Positions 24,220-33,307 of a DNA stretch of 64,000 nt are shown here, in pieces (positions within the stretch are counted from its first letter, which is position 1; each line of letters starts with the position of its first letter). The position numbers were made by a program, and so were the translations under genes. The notes below the pieces were generated by a model that searched no databases, was not told the DNA's origin, and worked only from the letters and a program-made list of their open reading frames with translations. The DNA is from Hyphomicrobiales bacterium (GTDB lineage Bacteria > Pseudomonadota > Alphaproteobacteria > Rhizobiales > Rhizobiaceae): contig UCIV01000005.1 in NCBI GenBank assembly GCA_900472575.1, positions 1 through 64,000 on the forward strand. The letters are read 5' to 3'.

Positions 24220-26732
24220 GCGGCATCCTCCGCCCTGAAGGTTTTCAGCCGCAGCGCATTGCCGAGCACGAAAACACTAGACAGCGCCATGGCGCCGGCA
24301 CCGATCATCGGCGACAATGTCAAGCCGAAGGCCGGATAGAGCGCGCCTGCGGCAACAGGGATGAGCGCCACATTGTAGCCGAAGGCCCAGAACAGGTTCT
24401 GGCGGATGTTTTTCATCGTCGCGCGGCTGACGGCGATTGCCGAGACGACGCCGGTAAGTTCACCGCCGACCAGAACGACATCGGCGCTTTCGATCGCCAC
24501 ATCCGTGCCGGTGCCGATGGCAATGCCGATATCGGCCTCGGCCAGTGCGGGTGCGTCATTGATGCCGTCGCCGACAAAGGCGAGTTTTCGCCCGTCGGCC
24601 CGCAGCGCATGCACCGCCTCGACCTTGCCCTCGGGCAGCACCTCGGCGACCACCCTGCCGATTCCGACCTGCCGGGCGATGGCTTCCGCCGTGCGTCGGT
24701 TGTCGCCGGTGACCATGACGACCTCGATGCCCATTGCCTTCAGGGCGCGGATGGCGTCGACGCTCGACGGCTTCAGCGGGTCGGCGACGGCGATGATGGC
24801 GGCGAGCTTTGCATCGACGGCGGCATAAAGCGGGGTCTTGCCCTCGTCGCCAAGACGTTTCGCAGCATCGGCAAAGATTTCAACCGAAGCGCCGAGTTTT
24901 TGCATGTAGCGGTCGGCGCCGACTGCGACCTCGCGGCCGCCGACCTTGGCGCGGATGCCGTAGGAGGTGACGGACGAAAATTCTTCGGCGCTTGCAGCTT
25001 CAAGCCCCCTCGTCTTTGCGGCCTTGACGATGGCATCGGCAATCGGGTGTTCGGAGCGGGCCTCGACGGCGGCGACCAGCGCCAGAACCTCGGCTTCATC
25101 GAAACCTTCGGCGACGATGAAATCGGTGAGTTCCGGCCGGCCCCTGGTGATGGTGCCGGTCTTGTCGACGACGACGGCCGATACATCCTGCAGACCCTGC
25201 AGCGCATCGCCCTTGCGAAAGAGAACGCCAAGCTCGGCGGCCCGGCCGCCGCCAACGACGATCGAGACCGGCACGGCAAGCCCCATGGCGCAGGGGCAGG
25301 CAATGATGAGCACGGCGACCGCCGCAATCAGCGCATGGGTGATCTTCGGCTCCGGCCCGAGGATGTACCAGAGGGCGAAGGTGATGAGGGCAAGAACGAG
25401 AACGGCCGGTACGAACCAGGCGGTCACCCGGTCGACCAGCGCCTGGATCGGCAGTTTTGCACCTTGCGCCTGTTCCACCATGCGGATGATGCCGGCGAGC
25501 ATCGTGTCGCGACCGACCTTTTCGGCGGTGAAGCGCAATGTACCCGTCGTGTTGACCGTGCCGCCGATGACGGTGGCGCCCACGGATTTCGACACCGGGA
25601 TCGGCTCGCCGGAAATCATCGATTCATCGATATTGGACTGGCCGTCGAGCACCGTGCCATCGACGGGGATACGTTCGCCCGGTCGGATGACGACGATATC
25701 GCCCGGAACGACTTCTGCCGTGGGCATATCGATCTCGTGGCCGTCGCGTTCGACGCGAGCGGTTTTAGCCTGCAGACCTGCGAGCTTTTCGATCGCGGCA
25801 CCGGTGCGGCCGGTGGCGCGGGCCTCCATCAGACGGCCGAACAGGATCAGCGTGACGATGACGGTTGCGGCTTCGTAATAGACGTAGCGGGCAGTTTCGG
25901 GCAGCAGACCGGGTGCGAATGTGGTGACCAGCGAATAGCCGTAAGCGGCGGCCACGCCGACCGCGACCAACGAATTCATTTCCGGGTGACCCCGGAAAAG
26001 CGCAGGCAGGCCTTTTTTGAAGAAGCGCAGGCCGGGCCAGAAGATCACCGCAGTGGCCAGCACGAAGTACAGATAATGGAGATTCCGGGTGTCGACGGCG
26101 CCCATCAGCCAGTGGTGGAACGGCGCGTAGGCATGGCCGGTCATTTCCAGGATGAACAGCGGCAGGGTGAAGATGAAGGCGATCGCCAGATCGCGCTTCA
26201 GGGCCGTCTCTTCGCCGTGGTGGGTGTGGGGGTGATCGTGGGAGACTGAGTGGGATGCATGATGATGAGCATGCTCGCTGGTGTCGGCGCTGCCCCTCAT
26301 CCGGCTACCGCCACCTTCTCCCCGTTCTGACGGGGAGAAGGGATATGCCGCGCCCTTTTCGCCCATCGCAACCTTTTGTGAGCCACGTCCCCTCTCCCCG
26401 CCTGCGGGGAGAGGGTTAGGGTGAGGGGCAACCTCAGGCACATCAGCATCCACCAGCCATCCCGCCTCGCGCAGCGCATGTTCCATCGCGCCGGCGGGCA
26501 CCTCATATCCGAGCTTGTGGATCGCCTTTTCCAGCGCCTGCGGATCGAACCCCTCGCCGGTCTCGACGGTGAGTTTCTTCGTCGCGAAATTGACCGCGCT
26601 CGTCTTCACGCCCGGCAGCTTGGCAGCGCCGGTTTCGACGCGGCGCACGCAGGAGGCGCAGGTCATGCCTTCGACGGGAATGGTCAGCGGCTCGAGGGGG
26701 CCGGAAGTGTGGTGTCCAACGTGCTGGTTCAT
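24216..26732 (-). CDS. copA: copper-exporting P1B-type ATPase (ActP/CopA)
   Basis: Protein of 838 residues with one N-terminal HMA domain (GMTCASC, residues 22-28), a linker, then the ATPase core: membrane CPC at about 479, phosphorylation DKTGT at about 524, HP in SEHPIADA at about 560 and [20 protein letters not shown] at about 720. It pumps Cu(I) out of the cytoplasm. The linker is odd: residues about 101-148 are encoded by an inserted palindromic repeat, followed by a His-rich stretch ([20 protein letters not shown]) that may bind metal. First gene of the copper operon, called actP in rhizobia. Confidence 0.95.
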   Translation of the reverse strand: MNQHVGHHTSGPLEPLTIPVEGMTCASCVRRVETGAAKLPGVKTSAVNFATKKLTVETGEGFDPQALEKAIHKLGYEVPAGAMEHALREAGWLVDADVPEVAPHPNPLPAGGERGRGSQKVAMGEKGAAYPFSPSERGEGGGSRMRGSADTSEHAHHHASHSVSHDHPHTHHGEETALKRDLAIAFIFTLPLFILEMTGHAYAPFHHWLMGAVDTRNLHYLYFVLATAVIFWPGLRFFKKGLPALFRGHPEMNSLVAVGVAAAYGYSLVTTFAPGLLPETARYVYYEAATVIVTLILFGRLMEARATGRTGAAIEKLAGLQAKTARVERDGHEIDMPTAEVVPGDIVVIRPGERIPVDGTVLDGQSNIDESMISGEPIPVSKSVGATVIGGTVNTTGTLRFTAEKVGRDTMLAGIIRMVEQAQGAKLPIQALVDRVTAWFVPAVLVLALITFALWYILGPEPKITHALIAAVAVLIIACPCAMGLAVPVSIVVGGGRAAELGVLFRKGDALQGLQDVSAVVVDKTGTITRGRPELTDFIVAEGFDEAEVLALVAAVEARSEHPIADAIVKAAKTRGLEAASAEEFSSVTSYGIRAKVGGREVAVGADRYMQKLGASVEIFADAAKRLGDEGKTPLYAAVDAKLAAIIAVADPLKPSSVDAIRALKAMGIEVVMVTGDNRRTAEAIARQVGIGRVVAEVLPEGKVEAVHALRADGRKLAFVGDGINDAPALAEADIGIAIGTGTDVAIESADVVLVGGELTGVVSAIAVSRATMKNIRQNLFWAFGYNVALIPVAAGALYPAFGLTLSPMIGAGAMALSSVFVLGNALRLKTFRAEDAA
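26291..26430. repeat. in-frame palindromic repeat inside the copper ATPase gene
   Basis: A 140-bp element with inverted ends TGCCCCTCA / TGAGGGGCA. It holds two hairpins, CTTCTCCCCG / CGGGGAGAAG and CTCTCCCCGC / GCGGGGAGAG. The frame stays open through it, adding the peptide [14 protein letters not shown] to [10 protein letters not shown] in the linker after the HMA domain. Intergenic relatives occur at 1-33 and 3107-3243. Confidence 0.85.
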
Positions 26733-26755
26733 GAGATGCGATCCTTTCGCATCCG

Positions 26756-26786
26756 CATGTAAGGCTTCCCATCATGGGAAGGTCAA
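26756..26786 (-). promoter_or_regulatory. CueR-type copper promoter of the ATPase operon
   Basis: On the minus strand, -35 TTGACC (26786-26781) and -10 TACATG or TTACAT (26762-26756) are separated by 18-19 bp, the long spacer typical of MerR-family promoters. Centred in the spacer is the perfect inverted repeat TTCCCAT-C-ATGGGAA, extended by one C/G pair, matching CueR/HmrR operators. It lies 24 bp upstream of the ATPase start codon. Confidence 0.8.
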
Positions 26787-26839
26787 GGACAGGACGAAAT
26801 AATTCTGCCGCGACAAAAACGCATGGGCAGGATCGCGCC

Positions 26840-27946
26840 CTACCGCCCGCCCTGCCCCATGCCCGGTGCGTTGAGGCCGGAGAGAAGAAGCACGAGTTCG
26901 GCCTGTCGGGTCGTGCCGGTTTTCTGCATGATCCGCTTCAGGTGCGAGCGCGCCGTCTCCAACGAGATATTGAGCGAGGCTGCGACCATTTCCGGTGTCT
27001 GGGCCATGGCGATGCCGCGCGCCACCTTGGCTTCGGCGGGCGTCAGATCGAAGAGGCCGCAGAGAACCCGCATGTCCGGCGGTCCCACCTGCCCCACCTG
27101 GGTCACGGCCAGCACGGCCATGGAGCGCGAAAAGATGTCGCGTGCGGCGCGGCGGATCGGCAACAGATGCAGGATCAGCGGCGGCAGTTCATCACGAGAG
27201 ATCATCGGCACCGACTGTACCGCCGGGACGGCCTGCGCCTTGTAGCGCTCGATCGCCTCATCGAGAAGAGCACGGGCGCCCGCCCCTTCTAGGACCAGCC
27301 TGTCGCCTGCACCGGAGCGGATGCGCGGAGCCAGCGCCTCAAGTTCTTCATTCATCAGGATCACCTGGCCACCATCGCCGATCACGGCTGCGGGGAGGCC
27401 AAGCATGGAGAGGGTGTCGGTCATCGATCGCGCTTCGGTGAAGGCAAGCCGCGACGACATGTAGGCGGCGCGCGCCAGATCCGGCTTCAGCGCATTCAGC
27501 CGGGCTATGTCCTCATTAGAGAAATTATCGTGACCGGTGGCCTTCATCAGCGCGATGATGATCGTGTGCCCGGTCGGCTCCTGAAAGCCGTAGCCGGCCT
27601 CCCACTGCATGCCGGCCGGCTGGATGAATTCCTTCAGGATGACATCCTGCTCCAGCTCTTCCGCGGTGAAGACATCGATATCGCGGCAGAAGGAGAACGG
27701 GAATTTTTCCATCGCCCTTTTGGGCCGTATGTTCTGGAAACGAAGCTCGCTCCTGGAAAAGCGCTCATAGACATCGACAATATTGGGCGTGGCGACGTAG
27801 CGGTGAGTGCCCTCGGCATCGAAGGTGAAGATGGCCGCGGTGGACGACCCCGCCTCAAGCGCAAGCTGCTCGCAAGTCTCCGTCCAGAGTTCGGGGACAA
27901 GGGCTGCCTCGTAAAGGCGATCTGCCAGGGTGCTTTGCGCATTCAT
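26840..27946 (-). CDS. LuxR-type HTH regulator
   Basis: Protein of 368 residues from the ATG at 27946. The C-terminal quarter is a LuxR/GerE winged helix: LFDLTPAEAKVARGIAMAQT, PEMVAASLNISLETARSHLK, RIMQKTGTTRQAELVLLLSG. The N-terminal 300 residues lack an autoinducer-binding signature and are PAS/GAF-like (AAVIGDGGQVILMNEELEAL looks like a PAS segment at about residue 190). The signal and targets are unknown. It is monocistronic, just upstream of but not joined to the copper operon, since the CueR promoter lies in between. Confidence 0.85.
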   Translation of the reverse strand: MNAQSTLADRLYEAALVPELWTETCEQLALEAGSSTAAIFTFDAEGTHRYVATPNIVDVYERFSRSELRFQNIRPKRAMEKFPFSFCRDIDVFTAEELEQDVILKEFIQPAGMQWEAGYGFQEPTGHTIIIALMKATGHDNFSNEDIARLNALKPDLARAAYMSSRLAFTEARSMTDTLSMLGLPAAVIGDGGQVILMNEELEALAPRIRSGAGDRLVLEGAGARALLDEAIERYKAQAVPAVQSVPMISRDELPPLILHLLPIRRAARDIFSRSMAVLAVTQVGQVGPPDMRVLCGLFDLTPAEAKVARGIAMAQTPEMVAASLNISLETARSHLKRIMQKTGTTRQAELVLLLSGLNAPGMGQGGR

Positions 27947-28114
27947 CAAGTGAAATCACGATTTTCGACAGTTGCAACGATATATATCAGCCCATCCATA
28001 GACTATATATGCGTCGAACAACATAGAAGAAGATCGGCCTAAACAGTCAAAATGCTTGGTACGGTATCGTACGCCAGCGACCGAAACCTGCGCTTTATCT
28101 CGGTTTAACGCTTA

Positions 28115-28582
28115 TCACCCACGCTCACCTCCCACATGCAGCGGCCAGCTGACGACATAGTCTTCGAAATCGTCCACGTCGACTTCGACCTCGCTGACCG
28201 TGCGTCCGCGCGCCGAAATTCCCGCCTGATGTACGGTCTCCGGATCGCCCGAGACAAGCGGATGCCACCAGTACAGATCCTCGCCATCGCGAACCAGGCG
28301 ATAACCGCAGGTCGGCGGCAGCCAGTGGATCTCGCGCACTTCCTGCGGTGTCAGCTGGATGCAGTCGGGTACGGTTTTCTGGCGGTTGGGATAGTCGCTG
28401 CAGCGACAGGTCGTGCCGTCCAGCAGGCGACAGGCGACCGAGGTGAAGACCACATCACCGGTGTCCCAATCCTCCAGCTTGTTGAGACAACAGAGGCCGC
28501 AGCCATCGCACAGGCTTTCCCATTCGCCCGGCGTCAGCTCGTCGAGGGACTTCAGTTTCCAGAAAGGTACGTCGTTCATCAT
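28115..28582 (-). CDS. YcgN/UPF0260 cysteine cluster protein
   Basis: Protein of 155 residues (the ATG at 28579 is equally possible). It carries [18 protein letters not shown] near residue 30 and further cysteines in [20 protein letters not shown] and VPDCIQL, the full UPF0260 pattern, then the family tail [20 protein letters not shown]. The cysteines probably hold zinc or an Fe-S cluster; the role is not known. It stands alone, divergent from the penicillin-binding protein gene. Confidence 0.9.
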   Translation of the reverse strand: MMNDVPFWKLKSLDELTPGEWESLCDGCGLCCLNKLEDWDTGDVVFTSVACRLLDGTTCRCSDYPNRQKTVPDCIQLTPQEVREIHWLPPTCGYRLVRDGEDLYWWHPLVSGDPETVHQAGISARGRTVSEVEVDVDDFEDYVVSWPLHVGGERG

Positions 28583-28772
28583 CACTTTTGCGGCAGTCGG
28601 ATACAATTCGTGTCGGCCGCCCTTTTCACGTTGCGATTTTACAATCGCGCATCAACCAATTGTCAGCTAATGCTGATTAACCGTGGCCAGCTTATGCTCT
28701 TGATCGTTGTCAGGGGCTACGTCAAGCCAAACGCAAAAGCTAAAATAATGGCATTGCGGACGGGAGGAAAGA

Positions 28773-31025
28773 TTGCAGGACGAACCCAAAGCACCCGAGG
28801 GCCGGCCGCGCAAGAAGCGCCACATCCTGCTGCGTGTCGACAGTTGGATCGATTCCACCGTCTGGAACCTTGGCTTCAAACTCGCCGAGGCCTGGGAAGA
28901 GATCACCATATTCTTCCGTCGTTTTCGCGTGCGCGGCTGGAAAAAGCTCGCCTTCGAGGTGGCCGGCGAGGCCATGACGCTTGGCACGGCAGGCTTCGTC
29001 GTGCTTCTGGCGCTGGCACTTCCCGCCTTCGAAGAGACCAAGGAAGACTGGAAGAACCGCGGCGATTTTGCCGTCACCTTTCTTGATCGTTACGGCAATG
29101 TGGTTGGCCATCGCGGCATTATCCATGAAGACTCGGTGCCGATCGACGAATTGCCGGATCACCTGATCAAGGCGGTTCTGGCAACCGAAGACCGACGTTT
29201 CTTCGACCATTACGGCATCGACTTCATCGGGCTTGGCCGGGCACTGACGGAAAATGCCAAGGCGGGCGGCGTCGTGCAGGGCGGCTCGACGCTGACCCAG
29301 CAGCTGGCGAAAAACCTGTTCCTGACCAACGAGCGTTCGATCGAGCGCAAGATCAAGGAAGCCTTTCTGGCGGTATGGCTGGAGGCCAACCTGTCGAAGA
29401 AGGAGATTCTCTCGCTTTATCTCGACCGCGCCTATATGGGCGGCGGCACGTTCGGGGCGGCGGCGGCTTCGCAATTCTATTTCGGCAAGAAGATCACCGA
29501 TGTCAGCCTGGCGGAAAGCGCAATGCTGGCCGGTCTGTTCAAGGCGCCGGCGAAATACGCGCCGCATGTCAACCTGCCGGCAGCGCGCGCCCGCGCCAAC
29601 GACGTGTTGTCCAATCTGGTGCAGAGCGGGCTTATGTCGGAAGGCCAGGTGATCGGCGCGCGGCGCAACCCGGCAACCGCTATCGACCGCGCCGACGTGA
29701 AATCTCCCGACTATTTCCTCGACTGGGCCTTCGATGAGGTGCAGCGGCTGGCCAAGGAAGGCAAGATCAAGGAACATTCGGTCGTGGTTCGCACCACTGT
29801 CGATATGGGCCTGCAGCAGGCAGCCGACGCGGCAATGGAATCCAGCCTGCGCGAGTTCGGCGAGGGCTACAAGGTCAAGCAGGGCGCCATGGCGATGATC
29901 GAGAATGGCGGTGCCGTTCGCGCCATGGTCGGCGGTCGGGATTATGGCGAGAGCCAGTTCAACCGTGCCACCAAGGCACTGCGCCAGCCAGGTTCGTCGT
30001 TCAAGCTGTTCACCTATTCGGCCGCGATGGAACACGGCATGACGCCGGAAACGATGATTTCCGACGCGCCGATCACCTGGCGCGGCTGGTCACCGCAGAA
30101 TTATGCCCGCTCCTACAAGGGCCGCGTATCGCTTTTGACCGCCATGTCGCAATCGCTCAACACCGTGCCCGTGCGGCTTGCCAAGGATGTGCTCGGCACC
30201 AAGGTGATCGTCGAAACGGCAAAGGCAATGGGCGTCGAGACGCCGCTGCGCATGGACAAGACCATTCCGCTCGGCACCTCGGAAGTGACCGTGCTCGACC
30301 AGGCGACCGCCTATGCCGTGATGCCGGCAGGCGGCATGCAATCGCGTCGCCACGGGATCGAACAGGTTCTGGGTTATGGCGGTGAGGTTCTCTACGACTT
30401 CAACCGTGACGAGATGCCTGCCAACCGCGTGCTTTCGGAAAAGGCAATGTCGTCGATGAACCGCATCCTGACGCAGATCCCGGTGATCGGCACGGCGCGG
30501 CGTGCAGCGCTTGACGGCGGCATTGTCACCGGCGGCAAGACCGGTACGTCGCAGAGCTATCGCGACGCCTGGTTCATCGGCTTTACCGGGAATTACACGA
30601 CTGCCGTCTGGTTCGGCAATGACGACTTCACCTCGATGAACAACATGACCGGCGGCGCACTGCCGGCGATGACGTTCAAGAAGCTGATGGACTATGCGCA
30701 TCAGGGCATTGAACTCAGACCCATTCCCGGCATCGAAAATCCGCTTCCGACGGGGAACCACAAAAAGGGCGATACGCCGGCCGAGCAACGCCAAGAGGAT
30801 CCGGCACTGATGGCGTTGACGCGCCCGCGTTCGCTCTCGGGTGAATCGACCCGCGTTCTGAAGCAACTGGCACAGGCGCTGAAGGCCGCACCGCCGCTGG
30901 TCGCGGGTGTCGAAAAGGTTGCCGAAGCCACGAGACCCGCAGCAGGCCTGCGACAGGGTTCCGCCAGCGATCTGCGCAAGGGTACGGCGACCGTAAGCCC
31001 GGTGGTGACGAATTCGATACCGTGA
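28773..31025 (+). CDS. class A penicillin-binding protein (PBP1-type)
   Basis: Protein of 750 residues from a TTG at 28773, with GGGAGGAAAG directly upstream and no better start. A short cytoplasmic N-terminus and one membrane helix at about 65-85 precede the GT51 transglycosylase domain (ATEDRRFFDHYGIDFIGLGR, GGSTLTQQLAKNLFL, YLDRAYMGGGTFGAAAA). The transpeptidase domain has S408-x-x-K411 in PGSSFK, SQSLN, and KTGTS at 589-593. It polymerises and cross-links peptidoglycan at the inner membrane. The C-terminal 100 residues are a low-complexity tail rich in Ala, Pro and Lys. Confidence 0.94.
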   Translation: MQDEPKAPEGRPRKKRHILLRVDSWIDSTVWNLGFKLAEAWEEITIFFRRFRVRGWKKLAFEVAGEAMTLGTAGFVVLLALALPAFEETKEDWKNRGDFAVTFLDRYGNVVGHRGIIHEDSVPIDELPDHLIKAVLATEDRRFFDHYGIDFIGLGRALTENAKAGGVVQGGSTLTQQLAKNLFLTNERSIERKIKEAFLAVWLEANLSKKEILSLYLDRAYMGGGTFGAAAASQFYFGKKITDVSLAESAMLAGLFKAPAKYAPHVNLPAARARANDVLSNLVQSGLMSEGQVIGARRNPATAIDRADVKSPDYFLDWAFDEVQRLAKEGKIKEHSVVVRTTVDMGLQQAADAAMESSLREFGEGYKVKQGAMAMIENGGAVRAMVGGRDYGESQFNRATKALRQPGSSFKLFTYSAAMEHGMTPETMISDAPITWRGWSPQNYARSYKGRVSLLTAMSQSLNTVPVRLAKDVLGTKVIVETAKAMGVETPLRMDKTIPLGTSEVTVLDQATAYAVMPAGGMQSRRHGIEQVLGYGGEVLYDFNRDEMPANRVLSEKAMSSMNRILTQIPVIGTARRAALDGGIVTGGKTGTSQSYRDAWFIGFTGNYTTAVWFGNDDFTSMNNMTGGALPAMTFKKLMDYAHQGIELRPIPGIENPLPTGNHKKGDTPAEQRQEDPALMALTRPRSLSGESTRVLKQLAQALKAAPPLVAGVEKVAEATRPAAGLRQGSASDLRKGTATVSPVVTNSIP

Positions 31026-31128
31026 GAGGACTTACGCTCCCCACAACGGAATGGCATCTCGGCATTTCCCCACAAAAGAATCAATGCTAATCCTCCCTGC
31101 ACCGTTCTGCCGAGGACCCAGACTGCTC

Positions 31129-31716
31129 GTGTTCCGTGTTCCCTTTCTCGTCGCAATCGCGCTTGCCATCGCCTTCGGAGGCGGGATCTGGTCGACCCGG
31201 CTGGCGCTCGATGCCACGATCGGTTTCGGCGCGATCAAGCTCGGCTCCTGGGAAGCCTTCCCGGAGGCGCAGACGGCGGATGCGGATCCTTATGCCAAGT
31301 CTCACCGCGCCAATGCAGGCAAGCTTCTTTATGCCACGGCGGAAGGATTGAGCTTCACGGCAACGACCGATGACAGCGGCGCAAGACTTTCCGGAAGCTG
31401 CACCTATCAGTTGACCGGACAGACGCCGACCGCGCGCTTCTGGACGCTGTTTGCAACAGGACCGGACGGCCGTCCACCGGCTGCGGATGCGGACCTGCCC
31501 TCTTCGCTCAATTCCCGCATGGTGGGGCGACAACCGGATGGTTCTCTCGACATCACGATCGCCTCGCGCGCCCGCCCCGGCAACTGGCTGGCAAGCCCTC
31601 AGCAAGGCCAGTTTCGCCTGACACTGACCCTGCTCGATACGCCGGCGGCTGGAAGCTCCGGCCTGATCGACCTTTCCATGCCGGCCATCCGCAGGATCGG
31701 ATGCGGCAATGTCTAG
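31129..31716 (+). CDS. DUF1214 domain protein
   Basis: Protein of 195 residues from the GTG at 31129 (an ATG at 31084 is an alternative). It starts with a membrane or signal helix (VPFLVAIALAIAFGGGIWST) and has the DUF1214 core: KLGSWEAFPEAQTADADPYA, KSHRANAGKLLYATAEGLSF, TARFWTLFATGPDGRP, then IASRARPGNWLASPQQGQF. It overlaps the following DUF1254 gene by 8 bp; in many bacteria the two domains are one polypeptide, so the products probably form a complex in the envelope. Function is unknown. Confidence 0.85.
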   Translation: MFRVPFLVAIALAIAFGGGIWSTRLALDATIGFGAIKLGSWEAFPEAQTADADPYAKSHRANAGKLLYATAEGLSFTATTDDSGARLSGSCTYQLTGQTPTARFWTLFATGPDGRPPAADADLPSSLNSRMVGRQPDGSLDITIASRARPGNWLASPQQGQFRLTLTLLDTPAAGSSGLIDLSMPAIRRIGCGNV

Positions 31717-32320
31717 GCTGTTCAGTTTCCTTTCGCTGCGACGCGACTTCCTGTGGCTGAAGATTCTGTTTGCGATCTTCACCGGGCTTGTGGGTGCAGC
31801 CCTGCTGCACCTGATCATCGTCTTTTCGCTGCCACAGTTTTCCCAGCGGGACGCCTATACGCGCATCATCGCCGAGGGAGAGAGCCACCGCTTCTATCGT
31901 CTCGGCGAGCAGCCGGACCGCGCCGGGCTTTCCAAAGAAGACCCGATGATTGAGATGTCGGTCTGTTCATTCGACATAAGCGAAACACCGGTGAGACTGA
32001 CGGCGCCGAACAGCGGTGTTCCGTTCTGGTCGCTCGGCGTGTTCGATGCTTCGTCCGACGAGATATTCTCGATCAACGACCGCACATCGGCAGATCATGT
32101 TCTGGATGTAGTCGTGGGAACGCCGGCACAACTTGCCGCTCTTCGAAAGAGCCTGCCGAGAGGCTTTTCACAGACCGTGCTGGTCGAGGCGCAGCAGACG
32201 GAGGGCTATGCGGTCTTGAGAAGTTTCGTGACGCATAAAAGCGTCGTTCCGGTCATATCGAAATTTCTCGATCAGGCGACCTGTGCTCCATTCCAGTGGA
32301 GAACCAGGGTCCAGTTCTAA
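31709..32320 (+). CDS. DUF1254 domain protein
   Basis: Protein of 203 residues with an N-terminal membrane helix (ILFAIFTGLVGAALLHLIIV). DUF1254 features follow: QRDAYTRIIAEGESHRFYRL, MIEMSVCSFDISETPVRLTA, SGVPFWSLGVFDASSDEIFS and SINDRTSA. It is translationally coupled to the DUF1214 gene by an 8-bp overlap. Both may belong to the transcript of the penicillin-binding protein gene, which ends about 100 bp earlier, suggesting an envelope role. Confidence 0.85.
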   Translation: MSRLFSFLSLRRDFLWLKILFAIFTGLVGAALLHLIIVFSLPQFSQRDAYTRIIAEGESHRFYRLGEQPDRAGLSKEDPMIEMSVCSFDISETPVRLTAPNSGVPFWSLGVFDASSDEIFSINDRTSADHVLDVVVGTPAQLAALRKSLPRGFSQTVLVEAQQTEGYAVLRSFVTHKSVVPVISKFLDQATCAPFQWRTRVQF

Positions 32321-32450
32321 GCGCGTCTCGATCGCCCGGATCCGCTCGCGACGTCTGGGGTCACCGTATTCCTCGCGTGCCTTGAAACCAATGCCGCCGT
32401 GCGTCTTTGCGCAGCATTCCTCAGCATCTCACAAGATCAGGTTTTTGAAT

Positions 32451-32639
32451 TCACTTCTGTTCGATACGGACAGCGTGATTTTCGGCCTTGCGGTCCATGC
32501 GATCGTCAAAGCGTTCGTAACGCACGCCGGTGAACATCACGATCTCACCCGCAAGAGCAAGGTTGGAAGCATCCGTCGGGCTCGAAACCTTTCGGCCTTT
32601 CCGATCACGCCATAGATTCATTACCACTATCTCTGCCAT
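32451..32639 (-). CDS. small hypothetical protein
   Basis: Protein of 62 residues from MAEIVVMNLWRDRKGRKVSS at 32639, with TTGGAGACGAG upstream of the ATG. It has a basic patch (WRDRKGRK) and a short hydrophobic strand (LALAGEIVMFTGVRYERF). The EIVMFTGVRYER segment reminds me of other short rhizobial hypothetical proteins, but I cannot name a family. It is the only supported gene between the DUF1254 and DUF2336 genes. Confidence 0.5.
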   Translation of the reverse strand: MAEIVVMNLWRDRKGRKVSSPTDASNLALAGEIVMFTGVRYERFDDRMDRKAENHAVRIEQK

Positions 32640-33307
32640 GCTCGTCTCCAATCAAGGGATCGAGAGGGATGAAGGCGGCTCTATTTCATCCTGCCCAACT
32701 GGGCCGACGCGCCCGTGCCTGCCCCGAAGGGTTCACGGACATCCGCGTCTTTCTCGTCAAAGCGTCTTTTTGCCAGACGCTGCGACATTTCACCTGCCCG
32801 TTCCGCCTGAACCAGCAGCTGCAGCAACAATCAAGTCTACTGCCCTTTCCGGCTTTATTGCCGGTCATTGCTGAAATTCAGCCATAAGACGGTTAACGAG
32901 ATATTAACGCTAAAGTAGCGCCCGCTGGAAATCCGCTTTCAAGATCGGATCATTAACGCGGTGTTGCAGATTTGGTTCATTATCAGGGCCACAGAATTCA
33001 GATTTCTCTATTTATCCGCGAACGGCGCAGCGACCGAGGCCAGCTGGCGGGATGCGGACCTGTCGCTGGCCAGCATATCGGCTGTGGACAGGATGTCCCA
33101 AAACGAGCCGTCTTCACCAGACATTAACCCTATTGAGCCTAGCATCAAATCGACCTTGAGCGGGTGACGAAACCGGCGGAAACGCCGGCTGATACTGCCC
33201 GCCCACCGGGAGTTTCCAAGGTAAGGTAGATGACGTGTCGGCTGCCCTGCGGCGGCCAAACGCGTTTGTCGGCACCTCTGTTTGTATTGCGTTCGAAGAG
33301 TTTGCCC
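32640..33307. other. intergenic region with a CtrA-type motif and AT-rich stretch
   Basis: About 670 bp with no supported gene; the short frames on both strands lack ribosome binding sites and familiar motifs. It contains the TTAA-N7-TTAAC motif at 32893, further TTAAC half-sites near 32953 and 33124, and a small hairpin with a GAAA tetraloop (CCGGCG / CGCCGG, 33173-33188). The promoter of the DUF2336 gene must lie here. Confidence 0.5.
32893..32908. promoter_or_regulatory. predicted CtrA-binding site (TTAA-N7-TTAAC)
   Basis: TTAAC-N6-TTAAC matches the full CtrA consensus. It lies about 250 bp upstream of the leftward small gene and 400 bp upstream of the DUF2336 gene, so the target is unclear. 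The match is seen; binding is inferred. Confidence 0.4.

Noticed and set aside
24138-26249. 703-codon plus-strand frame opposite the copper ATPase
   Set aside because: The composition is full of Gly, Asp, His and Arg from reverse-complement codons of the ATPase, with no domain. It is an antisense shadow kept open by codon bias.
28740-30035. 431-codon leftward frame across the penicillin-binding protein gene
   Set aside because: Antisense of a clear class A PBP with intact SxxK and KTGTS motifs; the frame has no known motifs.
32961-33259. Short frames in the gap before the DUF2336 gene
   Set aside because: They overlap each other on opposite strands, lack ribosome binding sites and hold no motif.
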